Assembly (NCBI RefSeq): GCF_003952945.1
Contig: NZ_QXGK01000016.1
Coordinates: forward strand, 1-62,387
From: Bifidobacterium samirii
GTDB taxonomy: Bacteria; Actinomycetota; Actinomycetes; Actinomycetales; Bifidobacteriaceae
Direction of reading: 5' to 3'
Length of the DNA stretch: 62,387 bases
Part shown: in pieces, positions 43,814 to 53,521 of the stretch
Layout: each line of letters begins with the position of its first letter
Numbering within the stretch: the stretch's first letter is position 1
The notes under the pieces: model-generated
The model's input: only the letters and a program-made list of their open reading frames with translations
The model's database searches: none
Told to the model about the DNA's origin: nothing
Translations under genes and position numbers: made by a program

Positions 43814-45616
43814 ATGGCACAACGCAATACGTATCGCGAGGATGAGGAACTCGAGGAGCGCGTCAACGTCCACGACATCCTCCGCATCGGCAAGTACCTC
43901 AAGCCCTACCTGCCGCAGGTGGCGCGCATCCTGGCCGTCGTCATCTCGATGAGCTGCATCGTCGTCGCCGTCCCCTACCTGACCAAGATCATGATCGACG
44001 AGGCGATCCCCAACCGCGACCTGGGCCAGCTGGGCCTGCTCGCCGGCATCCTCGCCGCGCTCATCGTGCTCTACGAGCTGGGCCTGCGCTACCGTACGGT
44101 CGCCATCACGCGCGTCGGCCAGCTCATGCTCAAGGACATGCGCCGCGACATCTTCACCCACATCCAGACCCTGCCGTTCAGCTATTTCGACTCGCGTCCG
44201 CACGGCAAGATCCTGATCCGCGTCGTCAACTATGTGAACACGCTGTCCGACACGCTCTCGTCAGGTCTGATCAACGTGATCTCCGACGTGTTCACGTTCC
44301 TGATCACGCTCGTCGTCATGTTCGCGATCGACTGGCGGCTGGCCCTGTGGAGCCTCGTGCTGTTCCCCGTGCTGCTCGCCTGGGTGTACGGGCTCAAGAT
44401 CTTCCAGCGCCGCGCCTACCAGAAGCTGTCGAACAAGCAGTCGAACCTCAACGCGTACATCCACGAGTCGATCGCCGGCGTGAAGACCACGCAGACGTTC
44501 GCGCAGGAGCGCGCCCAGTTCGCCACGTTCCAGGAGCAGCAGGACGAGGTGCGCCGCGCGTGGATGCACGCCGTGCACATCCAGTTCCTCATGTGGCCGG
44601 GCGTGCAGAACATCTCCGTGATGACCATCTCGCTGATCTACTTCGTCGGCGTCATGGGCTGGGGCGGCGTCGACGTCACCACCGGCGTGCTCATCGCGTT
44701 CGTCGGCTACGCGAACAACTTCTGGAACCCGGTCATCAACATCGGCAACTTCTACAACCAGCTCATCACCTGCTCGGCGTACCTCGAACGCATCTTCGAG
44801 ACGCTCGACGTGGTCCCCGAGATCCAGAACGCGCCCGACGCCGCCGACCTGCCGCAGATCCGCGGCCGCGTCGACTTCAACGACGTCGTCTTCCGCTATG
44901 AGCAGGACGGACGCAACATCCTCAACCTCGTCGACTTCCACGTCGAACCCGGCCGCACGATCGCGCTCGTCGGCCCCACCGGCGCCGGCAAGACGACGAT
45001 CATCAACCTGCTGTCGCGCTTCTACGACGTGTCGGAGGGCTCGGTGACGATCGACGGGCACGACGTGCGCGGCGTGACGCTCGAATCGCTGCGCCGCCAG
45101 ATGGGCGTCATGCTCCAGGACACGTTCATCTTCTCCGGCAACGTGCGCGAGAACATCCGCTACGGACGGCTCGACGCGACCGACGAGGAGATCGAGGCGG
45201 CCGCCCGCGCCGTGCACGCGCACGAGTTCATCATGGAGCTGCCCGACGGCTACGACACGGCCGTCGAGGAGCGCGGATCGACCCTGTCGGCCGGCCAGCG
45301 CCAGCTCATCGCGTTCGCCCGCGTGCTGCTCGCCGACCCGCGCATCCTCATCCTCGACGAGGCCACGTCGAACATCGACACCCGCACTGAGGAGGCGCTC
45401 CAGGCCGGCCTGCAGCACCTGCTCAAGGGGCGCACGAGCTTCATCATCGCGCACCGCCTGTCGACGATCGAGAAGGCCGACGAGATCTTCTACATCGACC
45501 ACGGGCAGATCGTCGAGCACGGCTCGCATGCGGAGCTGCTCGCCCGCAAGGGCGCGTACTACCGCCTCTACGAGTCGCAGTACGCGATGATCCGCGTCGC
45601 CACCGGCGCGCAGTGA
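43814..45616 (+). CDS. ABC exporter half-transporter, consensus Walker B subunit
   Basis: 600 residues, same fold. Walker [10 protein letters not shown] and Walker [12 protein letters not shown] with the catalytic Glu are intact, but the signature is LSAGQ (Ala493) instead of LSGGQ. Together with the Asp in the partner gene this gives one full and one impaired ATP site, the expected pattern for a heterodimer. ATG 43814 follows AAGGA, 66 nt after the partner. A palindrome array of family B starts 20 nt after its stop codon. Confidence 0.9.
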   Translation: MAQRNTYREDEELEERVNVHDILRIGKYLKPYLPQVARILAVVISMSCIVVAVPYLTKIMIDEAIPNRDLGQLGLLAGILAALIVLYELGLRYRTVAITRVGQLMLKDMRRDIFTHIQTLPFSYFDSRPHGKILIRVVNYVNTLSDTLSSGLINVISDVFTFLITLVVMFAIDWRLALWSLVLFPVLLAWVYGLKIFQRRAYQKLSNKQSNLNAYIHESIAGVKTTQTFAQERAQFATFQEQQDEVRRAWMHAVHIQFLMWPGVQNISVMTISLIYFVGVMGWGGVDVTTGVLIAFVGYANNFWNPVINIGNFYNQLITCSAYLERIFETLDVVPEIQNAPDAADLPQIRGRVDFNDVVFRYEQDGRNILNLVDFHVEPGRTIALVGPTGAGKTTIINLLSRFYDVSEGSVTIDGHDVRGVTLESLRRQMGVMLQDTFIFSGNVRENIRYGRLDATDEEIEAAARAVHAHEFIMELPDGYDTAVEERGSTLSAGQRQLIAFARVLLADPRILILDEATSNIDTRTEEALQAGLQHLLKGRTSFIIAHRLSTIEKADEIFYIDHGQIVEHGSHAELLARKGAYYRLYESQYAMIRVATGAQ

Positions 45617-45636
45617 GCGGGCCGACTGCTGCGGTT

Positions 45637-45937
45637 GCGTGACCTGGGTCCGAGGAACAGGCGAGTGGTCGGATCTAGGTCACGCGGAGCCGATGGTTTG
45701 CGTGACCTGAGTCCGAGAACCGATTGGGTACTCGGACTTTAGTCACGCGGAGGATATGGTTTGTGTGACCTGAGTCCGAGGTGCGGGCGAGTAGTCGGAT
45801 TCGGGTCACGCGGAGCTGGCGGTTTGCGTGACCTGAGTCCGAGGTGCGGGCGAGTAGTCGGATTCAGGTCACGCGGAGCCGGTAGCTTGCGTGACTTGGG
45901 TCCGAGAATCGGGCGGGTAATCGGAGTAAGGTCACGC
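45637..45937. repeat. palindrome array B1 (49-nt units, 14-nt spacers)
   Basis: Five 49-nt units start at 45637, 45700, 45763, 45826 and 45889, exactly 63 bp apart. Arms are GCGTGACCTGAGTCCGAG and TCGGATTCAGGTCACGC. The spacers are alike: GGAGCCGATGGTTT, GGAGGATATGGTTT, GGAGCTGGCGGTTT and GGAGCCGGTAGCTT. The arm sequence is unrelated to family A, but the outer GCGT/ACGC and the spacer style are shared. It fills the gap between the exporter operon and the GH36 gene; no gene lies in it. Confidence 0.93.
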
Positions 45938-45991
45938 GCAGGGGACGATCGGGACGCCGCATCGACGCGACGGCATACGGAAGGAGACATT

Positions 45992-48217
45992 ATGACGATC
46001 CACATCAGCGGGGACGGACTGCGGTTCCACCTGACGAACGGGCGGATCAGCCATATCATGGCGGTCGCGGAAGGCAAGCTGGTCAACCTGTACACCGGCG
46101 CGGCCGTGCCCGACGACGGGACGGTGGACTACGGCTATCTGCTCGACGACCGCTTCCGCGTGCAGTCGTCGACCATCGGCGAGGACGGGGAACGCTACGC
46201 CGAACAACAGCGGCTCGAATACCCCGAATTCGGCTGCGGCGACTACCGTCATCCGGCCATCGAGGCGGTGCAGGAGAACGGGTCGCGCATCAGCGACCTG
46301 CGGTACGTCGGATACATGGTCGCGGACGGCAAGCCGCCGCTGCCCGGACTGCCGGCCACGTTCGCCGAAATCCGCGACGGCAGGATCGTCGACGACTCGC
46401 CGGCCGCCGAAACCCTCGCGATCAGCCTGCGCGACGACCTCACCGGCCTGAGCGTACGACTGTTCTACACGATCTTCCGCGACGAGCCGGTCATCGCCCG
46501 GTCCGCCGACATCGCCAACCGCGGCGACGCGCCGCTGACGCTCACACGGGCTACCAGCCTCAACCTCGACCTGCCCGACGCCGACTACGAGATGATCGAG
46601 TTCACCGGAGCGTGGGCACGCGAACGCATCCCGCATCGCCAGCCGCTGCACCCGGGCATCCAGCAGATCGAATCGTTGCGCGGCGCCAGCGGCCCCTACT
46701 TCAGCCCCAACGCGGTCATCGCCCGCCCCGACACGAACGAGGACGTGGGCGAGGCGTTCGGACTCGCGTTCGTCTACTCGGGCAACTTCGACCTACACGC
46801 CGAAGTCGACACGTACGGCGCGACGCGACTGCAGCTGGGCATCAACCCGTTCGGCTTCGCATGGCGGCTCGAACCCGGCGAGACGTTCCAGACGCCCGAA
46901 GCGCTGCTCGGCTACACCGACCGCGGTCTGAACGCGCTCAGCCAGACGTTCCACCGCATCGTGCTCGACCATCTGCAGCGGCCGGCGTGGGCGCGGCGCG
47001 AACGGCCGGTGCTCATCAACAACTGGGAGGCCACGTACTTCGACTTCACCGAGGAGAAGCTCCTCGAACTGGCCGCGCTGGCCGCCAAGGCCGGCATCGG
47101 CCTGTTCGTGCTCGACGACGGCTGGTTCGGCGCACGCACGTCCAACCGCGCCGGACTGGGCGACTGGATCGCGAACCCGCGGCGGCTGCCGGAAGGCATC
47201 GCCGGCATCGCGCGGCGCATCAACGGGCTGGGCATGGACTTCGGTCTGTGGTTTGAACCGGAGATGGTCAACGAGGACTCCGACCTGTACCGCGCGCACC
47301 CCGACTGGGTGATCGCCACGCCCGGCCGCACCCGGTCCGTATACCGCCACCAGTACGTGCTGAACTTCGCGAATCCGGACGTCGTGGACGCGATCTACGA
47401 GCGGATGCACGCGATCCTGTCCGGCGCGAACGTCGCGTACGTGAAATGGGACATGAACCGCTTCATCACCGAGGCGTTCGACGCGACGCGCGGCGCCGAA
47501 CGGCAGGGCGAGCTGATGCACCGGTACATCATCGGCGTGTACTCGCTGTACGAACGGCTGTTCGCCGCGTTCCCGGAGCTCATCATCGAAGGCTGCGCGT
47601 CGGGCGGCTCGCGCTTCGACTACGGCATCCTCGCGTACTCGCCGCAGGCGTGGACCAGCGACGACACGGACGCGGTCGAACGGCTGTCGATCCAGTACGG
47701 CACGAGCTACTTCTTCCCGGTGGCCACGATGGGATCGCACGTGTCGATCACGCCGAACCATCAGACCGGCCGCAGCGAGTCGCTCGCGATGCGCGCCGCC
47801 GTGGCGATGTTCGGCACGTTCGGCTACGAGATGGACCTGACCGCGTTGGGGGAGGACGATCTGGCCGAAATCGGCCGGCAGGTCGCGTTCTTCCGCGCGC
47901 AGGCCGACCTGCTGCACAACGGCGACCTGTACCGTCTGCGTGCGCCGTACGACCATCGTCAGGCGGCGTGGATGTGCGTCGCCGCCGACCGTTCGCGCGC
48001 GATCGTGGGCGACTATGTGATCCTGGGCGTGCCGAACCGCCCCAAGTCGCGGCTGCGGCTGCGCGGATTGGATGAGGCCCGCCGGTACCGGGTGCATTCG
48101 ACGGACGGCGCGTTCGATGCGGTGCGTTCCGGCGGCGAGCTGATGCGCGTGGGCATCGACGACACCGATCTGGGGCCGGACTCCGCGGCGCGCGTGTACC
48201 TGCTGGATGTCTGCTGA
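45992..48217 (+). CDS. alpha-galactosidase (GH36)
   Basis: 741 residues, cytoplasmic. N-terminal beta-supersandwich (1-320), TIM barrel (330-640), C-terminal beta domain. Nucleophile Asp487 in VKWDMNRF and acid/base Asp543 in CASGGSRFDYG, plus LDDGWFGAR and LWFEPEMV, are the family signatures. It releases alpha-1,6-galactose from raffinose-type sugars, melibiose or galactomannan fragments. ATG 45992 follows AAGGAG. No transporter is attached; the convergent LacI gene next to it belongs to locus 3. The upstream region is array B1. Confidence 0.93.
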   Translation: MTIHISGDGLRFHLTNGRISHIMAVAEGKLVNLYTGAAVPDDGTVDYGYLLDDRFRVQSSTIGEDGERYAEQQRLEYPEFGCGDYRHPAIEAVQENGSRISDLRYVGYMVADGKPPLPGLPATFAEIRDGRIVDDSPAAETLAISLRDDLTGLSVRLFYTIFRDEPVIARSADIANRGDAPLTLTRATSLNLDLPDADYEMIEFTGAWARERIPHRQPLHPGIQQIESLRGASGPYFSPNAVIARPDTNEDVGEAFGLAFVYSGNFDLHAEVDTYGATRLQLGINPFGFAWRLEPGETFQTPEALLGYTDRGLNALSQTFHRIVLDHLQRPAWARRERPVLINNWEATYFDFTEEKLLELAALAAKAGIGLFVLDDGWFGARTSNRAGLGDWIANPRRLPEGIAGIARRINGLGMDFGLWFEPEMVNEDSDLYRAHPDWVIATPGRTRSVYRHQYVLNFANPDVVDAIYERMHAILSGANVAYVKWDMNRFITEAFDATRGAERQGELMHRYIIGVYSLYERLFAAFPELIIEGCASGGSRFDYGILAYSPQAWTSDDTDAVERLSIQYGTSYFFPVATMGSHVSITPNHQTGRSESLAMRAAVAMFGTFGYEMDLTALGEDDLAEIGRQVAFFRAQADLLHNGDLYRLRAPYDHRQAAWMCVAADRSRAIVGDYVILGVPNRPKSRLRLRGLDEARRYRVHSTDGAFDAVRSGGELMRVGIDDTDLGPDSAARVYLLDVC

Positions 48218-48245
48218 GAGCGGCTGAGGACTGCGGGCCGGCCGG

Positions 48246-49322
48246 TCAGCGCGGGCGGGTGGTGAACCCGGTGGTGGCGGTCCGGCCCAGCGTGGACTCG
48301 CGCTTGAGCAGCTGGAAGCCGACGATGACGCGCTGCGGCATGATGGGGGTCGTATCGTTCGCCGCGAGCCGTTCGACCTGCTGCTCCATCATCGCGGTGC
48401 CGGTCTGCGCCATGCCTTCGAAGTCGACGGCGACCGTGGTCAGCGTCGGGGTCGTGTACGAGCCGGAGGTGATGCCGTCGAATCCGGTGACGGCCACGGC
48501 GTCGGGCACGTTGATGCCCTCCTCGGCGAGTCCGCGCATGATGCCGAGGGCGAGTTCGTCGTTCATGCAGCACAGGGCATCGTAGGGCATGCCCTGTGCC
48601 GCGAGCCGGTGCGCCATGTCGATGCCGGCGTCGACGCTCCAGTCGCATGCGATGAGGCTGCGCTCGTCGGCCAGTCCGTGCGAGCGCAGCGCCTGGAGTG
48701 CGAAGTTGCATCGGTTGGTGCGCAGGGCGCGTGCCAGACTGCCGTCGTCATGGCGGTCGGCGAGCGCGCCGACGACGCCGATGCGGCGTCGGCCGCATTC
48801 GTTGACGAGATGATTGATCGCCGCGGCGGTGCCGCCCTGCCCGGGCGTCTCGATGGAGTCGTAGTAGGCGTCCGCGGTGCCGCTCATGTCGTCGAACATG
48901 AGGACGGGGATGCTTCCGGCCGCGTCGTGCAGGACCTTGCCGGAGTTGGCGATCGAGCAGACGAACAGTCCGTCGCAGGTGGACGGGTCGATGCTTCTGA
49001 TCTGCCTGAGCTCGGTGTCGCCGTCATAGCGGGAGATCTGCAGGATGAGCCGCTTGCCGCGGTCGGAGAGGGCGTTCGAGAGCGCGTTGGCGAAGCGTGC
49101 GTAGTACTGGTTGTCGAGGTCGGGGATGATGGCGATGAAGATGTCGGAGCGTCCGGAGCGCAGCGCCCTCGCCGAGGTGTTGATCCGGTAGTCGAGACGG
49201 TTGGCCGCTTCGATGACCCTGCGTTTGGTTTCGGGGCGGACGATGTCCAGATCGCGCAGCGCGGATGATGCCGTGGAGGTGGAGACGCCGGCTTCGGCGG
49301 CGACTTGTTTTAACGTAACCAT
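48246..49322 (-). CDS. LacI-family transcriptional regulator of locus 3
   Basis: 358 residues. Helix-turn-helix MVTLKQVAAEAGVSTSTASSALRD, hinge SARALRSGRS, then a full effector-binding domain. ATG 49322 follows AGAAGAAGG. It is divergent from the SBP gene at 49730, and two copies of an AATCG-N8-CGATT operator lie between, one near its own start and one over the -10 box of the SBP promoter. So it should repress the arabino-oligosaccharide locus and itself. Confidence 0.9.
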   Translation of the reverse strand: MVTLKQVAAEAGVSTSTASSALRDLDIVRPETKRRVIEAANRLDYRINTSARALRSGRSDIFIAIIPDLDNQYYARFANALSNALSDRGKRLILQISRYDGDTELRQIRSIDPSTCDGLFVCSIANSGKVLHDAAGSIPVLMFDDMSGTADAYYDSIETPGQGGTAAAINHLVNECGRRRIGVVGALADRHDDGSLARALRTNRCNFALQALRSHGLADERSLIACDWSVDAGIDMAHRLAAQGMPYDALCCMNDELALGIMRGLAEEGINVPDAVAVTGFDGITSGSYTTPTLTTVAVDFEGMAQTGTAMMEQQVERLAANDTTPIMPQRVIVGFQLLKRESTLGRTATTGFTTRPR

Positions 49323-49395
49323 AAACGCCTTCTTCTTCGCGGGAGGCTCCGGCCACCGCTCATTGTGGTCTATGCCGCCTCAAAATCGTACGTTC

Positions 49396-49413
49396 AATCG
49401 AAACGATACGATT
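49396..49413. promoter_or_regulatory. LacI-type operator A of locus 3
   Basis: AATCG-AAACGATA-CGATT. Read on the other strand it matches operator B (49566-49583) at 16 of 18 positions. It lies 74 bp before the lacI start codon. Confidence 0.72.
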
Positions 49414-49539
49414 ATTAAAACATGGGAATTGCCAGAAAGTCAACTTCTGTTACATTTCGTGATGTTTTTCTTGTGCCATCTGTGTTTTGTTGTGTGAAAC
49501 GCTTGTCATTCCGCCGGTTTCTCGGCGTGTCCGAAGGAT

Positions 49540-49583
49540 TTGACGAAGATGCCTTTCGGATACATAATCGAATCGTTGCGATT
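49540..49583 (+). promoter_or_regulatory. promoter of locus 3 with LacI-type operator B
   Basis: TTGACG (49540-49545) and CATAAT (49563-49568) are 17 bp apart. Operator B, AATCG-AATCGTTG-CGATT (49566-49583), overlaps the -10 box, ideal for repression. A 5' leader of about 155 nt without a gene leads to the SBP start. Confidence 0.72.
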
Positions 49584-49729
49584 TTCGAAGAGGAGATCGC
49601 ACGAGAGAACTGAAGAATGAACGCAGCTGTTCATGTTAACGCAATCATTGCTGAATGCGCAGCATGAAAGGTTGCCGAGTTCCTCTCTTCTCTCGGGTGG
49701 AACGAATCCGTTGACGGAAGGAGAATGGA

Positions 49730-51354
49730 ATGTCACGGAGGAGCGTAGTGACCAAGGCCATGGCGCTGATCGCCGTTACCGCGATGCTGGGGGGGGGGGC
49801 GGCCTGAGCGCGTGCGGCAGCGAGACGACGACCACGAAGGACGGCAAGCCGATCGTCACCATCCTGGTGGCCAAGAACTCCAACCAGGCCAAGATGGCCG
49901 ACATGACGTGGGCCAAGGAACTGGAAGCCGATTGCGACTGCTCCATCGAGTGGAAGGAAGTCTCGGACGACCAGTGGAGCCAGCAGAAGAACGCGTCCCT
50001 CGCCGCCGGCGAGATCGCCGACCTGAACATCCGCGCGTTCAACCCGGACGACGCGGCCCGCAACCCCACGGCCTTCGAGAAGCTCGGCGACGACCTCGAC
50101 AAGCTGCCGAACGTCCAGAAGTTCTTCGAGGAGCAGCCCACGGCGAAGAAGTTCGTCGAGGTCGACGGCAAGGTCACGGTCCTCCCGTCCAGCCGTACCA
50201 AGGGCTTCCTCGCCTCCGGCCAGCACTTCCTGATCAACAAGACCTGGCTCGACAAGCTCGGCCTCGAGGTCCCGACCACGTGGGACGAGCTGCGCAAGGT
50301 CATGGAGGCCTTCAAGACCCAGGACCCGAACGGCAACGGCCAGGCCGACGAGATCGCCTTCAACCCGCGCGAGCTGGTCACCTCCAAGATCGGCGACTGG
50401 TGGAGCCCGTTCCTGATGATGAACGCCACCGGCATCGCCACGCACTTCAACTCCGGTCCGTCCCAGCAGGGCATCTACGTCAAGGACGGCAAGGTCGGCA
50501 ACTGGATGCAGACCGACGAGTTCCGTCAGGTCATCGAGTTCTACTACGAGATGGTCCAGAACGGCTGGGCCCCCTCCGACTGGGTCACCGTCAAGGACGA
50601 CAAGTACAACGCCCGCAACCAGTCCGACGGCAAGACCGCCCAGGTCGGCATGGTCTTCGGCTGGGATGAGTCGGCCTTCGGCTCCTACGGCTCCGAGCTG
50701 GCCAGCCAGTACGTCTCCATCCCGATCCCGTCCGCCGACGGCGTGTCCGCCGAGGACACCGTGTGGGACGGCTCCTCCGACGCCAACCGCTACGAGGACT
50801 ACCACATGGCCATGTCCGCCAACGCGAAGAACAAGGACGCCTGCCTGAAGGTCATCGACCTGCTCTACTCCGAGAAGTACTCCATCCAGCAGCTGTACGG
50901 CTCCCTCACCGACGGCTACGTCGAGCAGACCGGCGACCACTCCTACAAGGTGACCGACAAGTTCCACGAGCTGCAGGACCAGGCCTCCCAGATCCCGGCC
51001 CTCGAGGACCGTCTCGCCGGCTGGATCTCCGATGACGTCGAAGTCGAGGGCGACCGCGGCATGGACCACGTCGCCTCCGCCGACGAGCCGTACAAGGAGC
51101 AGTACTCCAACTACGACCACACCAAGGACCTGATGCCGATCTACGTGCGCGTCAGCGAGACCGACCAGAACACCATCGCGAACAACAACACCGCGCTGTT
51201 CAACTACGCGATCCCGGTGGTCTCCAAGTGGCTCGCCCAGGGCGGCGCCGACGACGACTCCCAGTGGAACGAGTTCCAGGAGAACCTGAAGAAGTACAAC
51301 ATCGACCAGAACACCGAGATCTGGCAGAAGGCGTACGACAAGTACGTCAAGTAA
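49730..51354 (+). pseudogene. oligosaccharide-binding lipoprotein (LplA type) with poly-G frameshift, locus 3
   Basis: The ATG at 49730 follows GGAAGGAG and opens a signal peptide, MSRRSVVTKAMALIAVTAMLGGG, but this frame hits TGA at 49805. A run of eleven G (49789-49799) is one base too long: with ten G the frame continues as GGGGLSACGSE, a correct lipobox with Cys anchor, into an intact 540-residue LplA-type binding protein (to the stop at 51354). Permease genes follow and are intact. Either a sequencing error in the homopolymer, or a slippage switch that turns the importer on and off. Confidence 0.85.
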
Positions 51355-51442
51355 CGGGAACGGTCGACACGGGCGCCGGCCCGGTCCGAATGCGGGCCGG
51401 CGCCCCATGTCGGCGACGGAACCATGACAGGGAGGTTTTGAG

Positions 51443-52414
51443 GTGTCCGGAAAACAAGCGGCAGCCGTGGTGGACGAGAACGGCGTGGTTGACAACAATG
51501 CGGTCCGACGCTCGTGGCCGCTCTCGAAGCGCCTGGGATGGCACTTCAGGCGATATTGGGAACTGTGGCTGATGGCCCTCCCGGCCATGGTGTTCGTGGC
51601 GCTGTTCGCCTACGTGCCGATGTACGGCATCCAGCTGGCCTTCCGTGAATTCGTGCCGGCCAAGGGCCTGACCGGCGGCGCATGGGTCGGCTTCAAGTAC
51701 TTCATCCAGTTCTTCACCTCGCCGATGTTCGCATCGACGATGATCAACACGTTCAAGGTCAGCCTCGGTACGCTCGTGCTCGGCTTCATCGCGCCGATCG
51801 TGCTCGCGCTGCTGATCAATCAGATCGGCTCGACCCGCATCAAGGGCTTCGTGCAGACGATCACCTACATGCCCCACTTCATCTCGACCGTCGTCATGGT
51901 CGCGATGCTCAACATCTTCCTGACCCCGTCCACCGGTCTGCTGGGCCGCTTCTTCGGCGCCCAGAGCGTGCTGGACAACGCCGACGCCATCGCCCCGATC
52001 TACTGGATCTCCGAGGTCTGGCAGCACTGCGGCTGGAACGCCATCATCTACCTGGCCGCCCTCTCGTCGGTCGACCTGAGCCTGTACGAGGCCGCCAAGA
52101 TGGACGGCGCCGGCCGACTCCAGCTCATCCGCCACGTCGATCTGCCCGCCATCATGCCGACCTGCGTCATCCTGCTGATCATGAACATGGGCTCCGTGCT
52201 CAACGTCGGCTTCGAAAAGGTCTGGCTGATGCAGAACGCCATGAACATGCCCGGCTCCGAGGTCATCTCGACGTACACCTACAAGATCGGCATCCAGTCG
52301 TTCCAGTTCAGCTACGGCACGGCCATCGGCCTGTTCAACACCGTCATCAACTTCGCGTTCCTGATCCTCGCCAACTGGATCTCGAAGCGTGTGTCCGATA
52401 CCAGCATCTTCTGA
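51443..52414 (+). CDS. ABC transporter permease (LplB type), locus 3
   Basis: 323 residues, six membrane segments after a 35-residue polar N-terminus. EAA loop: YEAAKMDGAGRLQLIRHVDLPA. The start codon is GTG at 51443 behind GGGAGG; no ATG fits. It lies 88 nt after the SBP gene and 28 nt before its partner permease. Confidence 0.88.
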   Translation: MSGKQAAAVVDENGVVDNNAVRRSWPLSKRLGWHFRRYWELWLMALPAMVFVALFAYVPMYGIQLAFREFVPAKGLTGGAWVGFKYFIQFFTSPMFASTMINTFKVSLGTLVLGFIAPIVLALLINQIGSTRIKGFVQTITYMPHFISTVVMVAMLNIFLTPSTGLLGRFFGAQSVLDNADAIAPIYWISEVWQHCGWNAIIYLAALSSVDLSLYEAAKMDGAGRLQLIRHVDLPAIMPTCVILLIMNMGSVLNVGFEKVWLMQNAMNMPGSEVISTYTYKIGIQSFQFSYGTAIGLFNTVINFAFLILANWISKRVSDTSIF

Positions 52415-52442
52415 GTAGGGCCGGTTCGAGGAAGGAAAAACC

Positions 52443-53408
52443 ATGAGTGATGTTGCAAACGTCTCCCCGGCCATCGCCGCGAAGCGCGGCGCCGACGAGA
52501 TTCCGTGGAACAAGCATACGCGTCCGAAGAAGAGCCCCGGCGACCACGCCGTCGATGCGGTGATCTGGCTGCTCGTCGCCGCCGTCGTGGCCGTCGTGGT
52601 GTACCCGCTGTGGTTCATCATCGTGGCGTCGTTCTCCGACCAGACGCTCGTCTCCGCCGGCCAGGTGACCATCTGGCCGAAGGGCTTCACCCTCGCCGGC
52701 TACCTCAGGGTGTTCCAGGACTCGCGCATCTGGACCGGCTACGGCAACACCATCCTGTACACCCTGCTGGGCACCGCGCTCAACCTGGTGGTGACGCTGC
52801 CGGCCGCATTCGCGCTCGCCCGCATCGAGTTCAAACCCCGCCGCGTGATCCTGTTCCTGTTCACCTTCACGATGTACTTCGCCGGCGGCCTGGTCCCGAA
52901 CTACCTGCTGTTCAAGGCCCTCGGCCTGCTCGACAACTGGCTCGTGTTCATCATCCCGGGCGCGGTGAGCGTGTGGAACCTGATCATCGCCCGCTCGTTC
53001 TTCGAGACCTCCATCCCCGAGGAACTCCATGACGCCGCGCAGATCGACGGCCTCGGCTACTTCGGCTACTTCCTCAAGGTCGTGCTGCCGCTGAGCTCCG
53101 CCATCATCGCCGTCATCGGCCTGTACTACTTCGTCGGACACTGGAACGACTACTTCACCGGCCTCATCTACATCCGCGAAAGCAGCCTGCAGCCGTTGCA
53201 GAACGTCCTGCGCGACATCCTGCTCGCCAACCAGACCAACCAGCTCGGCTCCGGATCGGGCGGCCAGAACGTGCTGCAGCAGCAGCAGATCGCCGACCAG
53301 ATCAAGTACGGCGTCATCATCGTCTCGACGCTGCCTCTGCTGGTGATCTACCCGTTCCTGCAGAAGTACTTCAACAAGGGCGTGATGATCGGCGCCGTCA
53401 AGGGCTGA
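52443..53408 (+). CDS. ABC transporter permease (LplC type), locus 3
   Basis: 321 residues, six membrane segments; EAA-type loop LHDAAQIDGLGYFGYFLKVV and closing motif YFNKGVMIGAVKG shared with the locus 2 partner. ATG 52443 follows GAGGAAGG. No ATPase is encoded in the locus, so the three importers of this window may share one ATPase from elsewhere. Confidence 0.88.
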   Translation: MSDVANVSPAIAAKRGADEIPWNKHTRPKKSPGDHAVDAVIWLLVAAVVAVVVYPLWFIIVASFSDQTLVSAGQVTIWPKGFTLAGYLRVFQDSRIWTGYGNTILYTLLGTALNLVVTLPAAFALARIEFKPRRVILFLFTFTMYFAGGLVPNYLLFKALGLLDNWLVFIIPGAVSVWNLIIARSFFETSIPEELHDAAQIDGLGYFGYFLKVVLPLSSAIIAVIGLYYFVGHWNDYFTGLIYIRESSLQPLQNVLRDILLANQTNQLGSGSGGQNVLQQQQIADQIKYGVIIVSTLPLLVIYPFLQKYFNKGVMIGAVKG

Positions 53409-53431
53409 TCGGAACCGACTCCGCATCCTCC

Positions 53432-53468
53432 GGCCCGTGCAGCGGCCAACCGCCGCTGCACGGGCCTT
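53432..53468 (+). terminator. stem-loop between transport and enzyme genes, locus 3
   Basis: GGCCCGTGCAGCGG pairs with CCGCTGCACGGGCC over 14 bp, followed by TTCC. Position and shape parallel the stem-loops after the SBP genes of loci 1 and 2, so partial termination is likely. Confidence 0.65.
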
Positions 53469-53521
53469 CCCATAACGTATGAGCCGGAACGCCGCACGAC
53501 GGCATCCGGGGAAAGGCCGCC

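Noticed and set aside
49633-49729. Upstream in-frame start for the locus 3 SBP that would avoid the frameshift
   Set aside because: It would give a non-hydrophobic N-terminus without a signal peptide, and it lacks a ribosome site. The ATG at 49730 has an ideal one and a proper signal sequence in the other frame.
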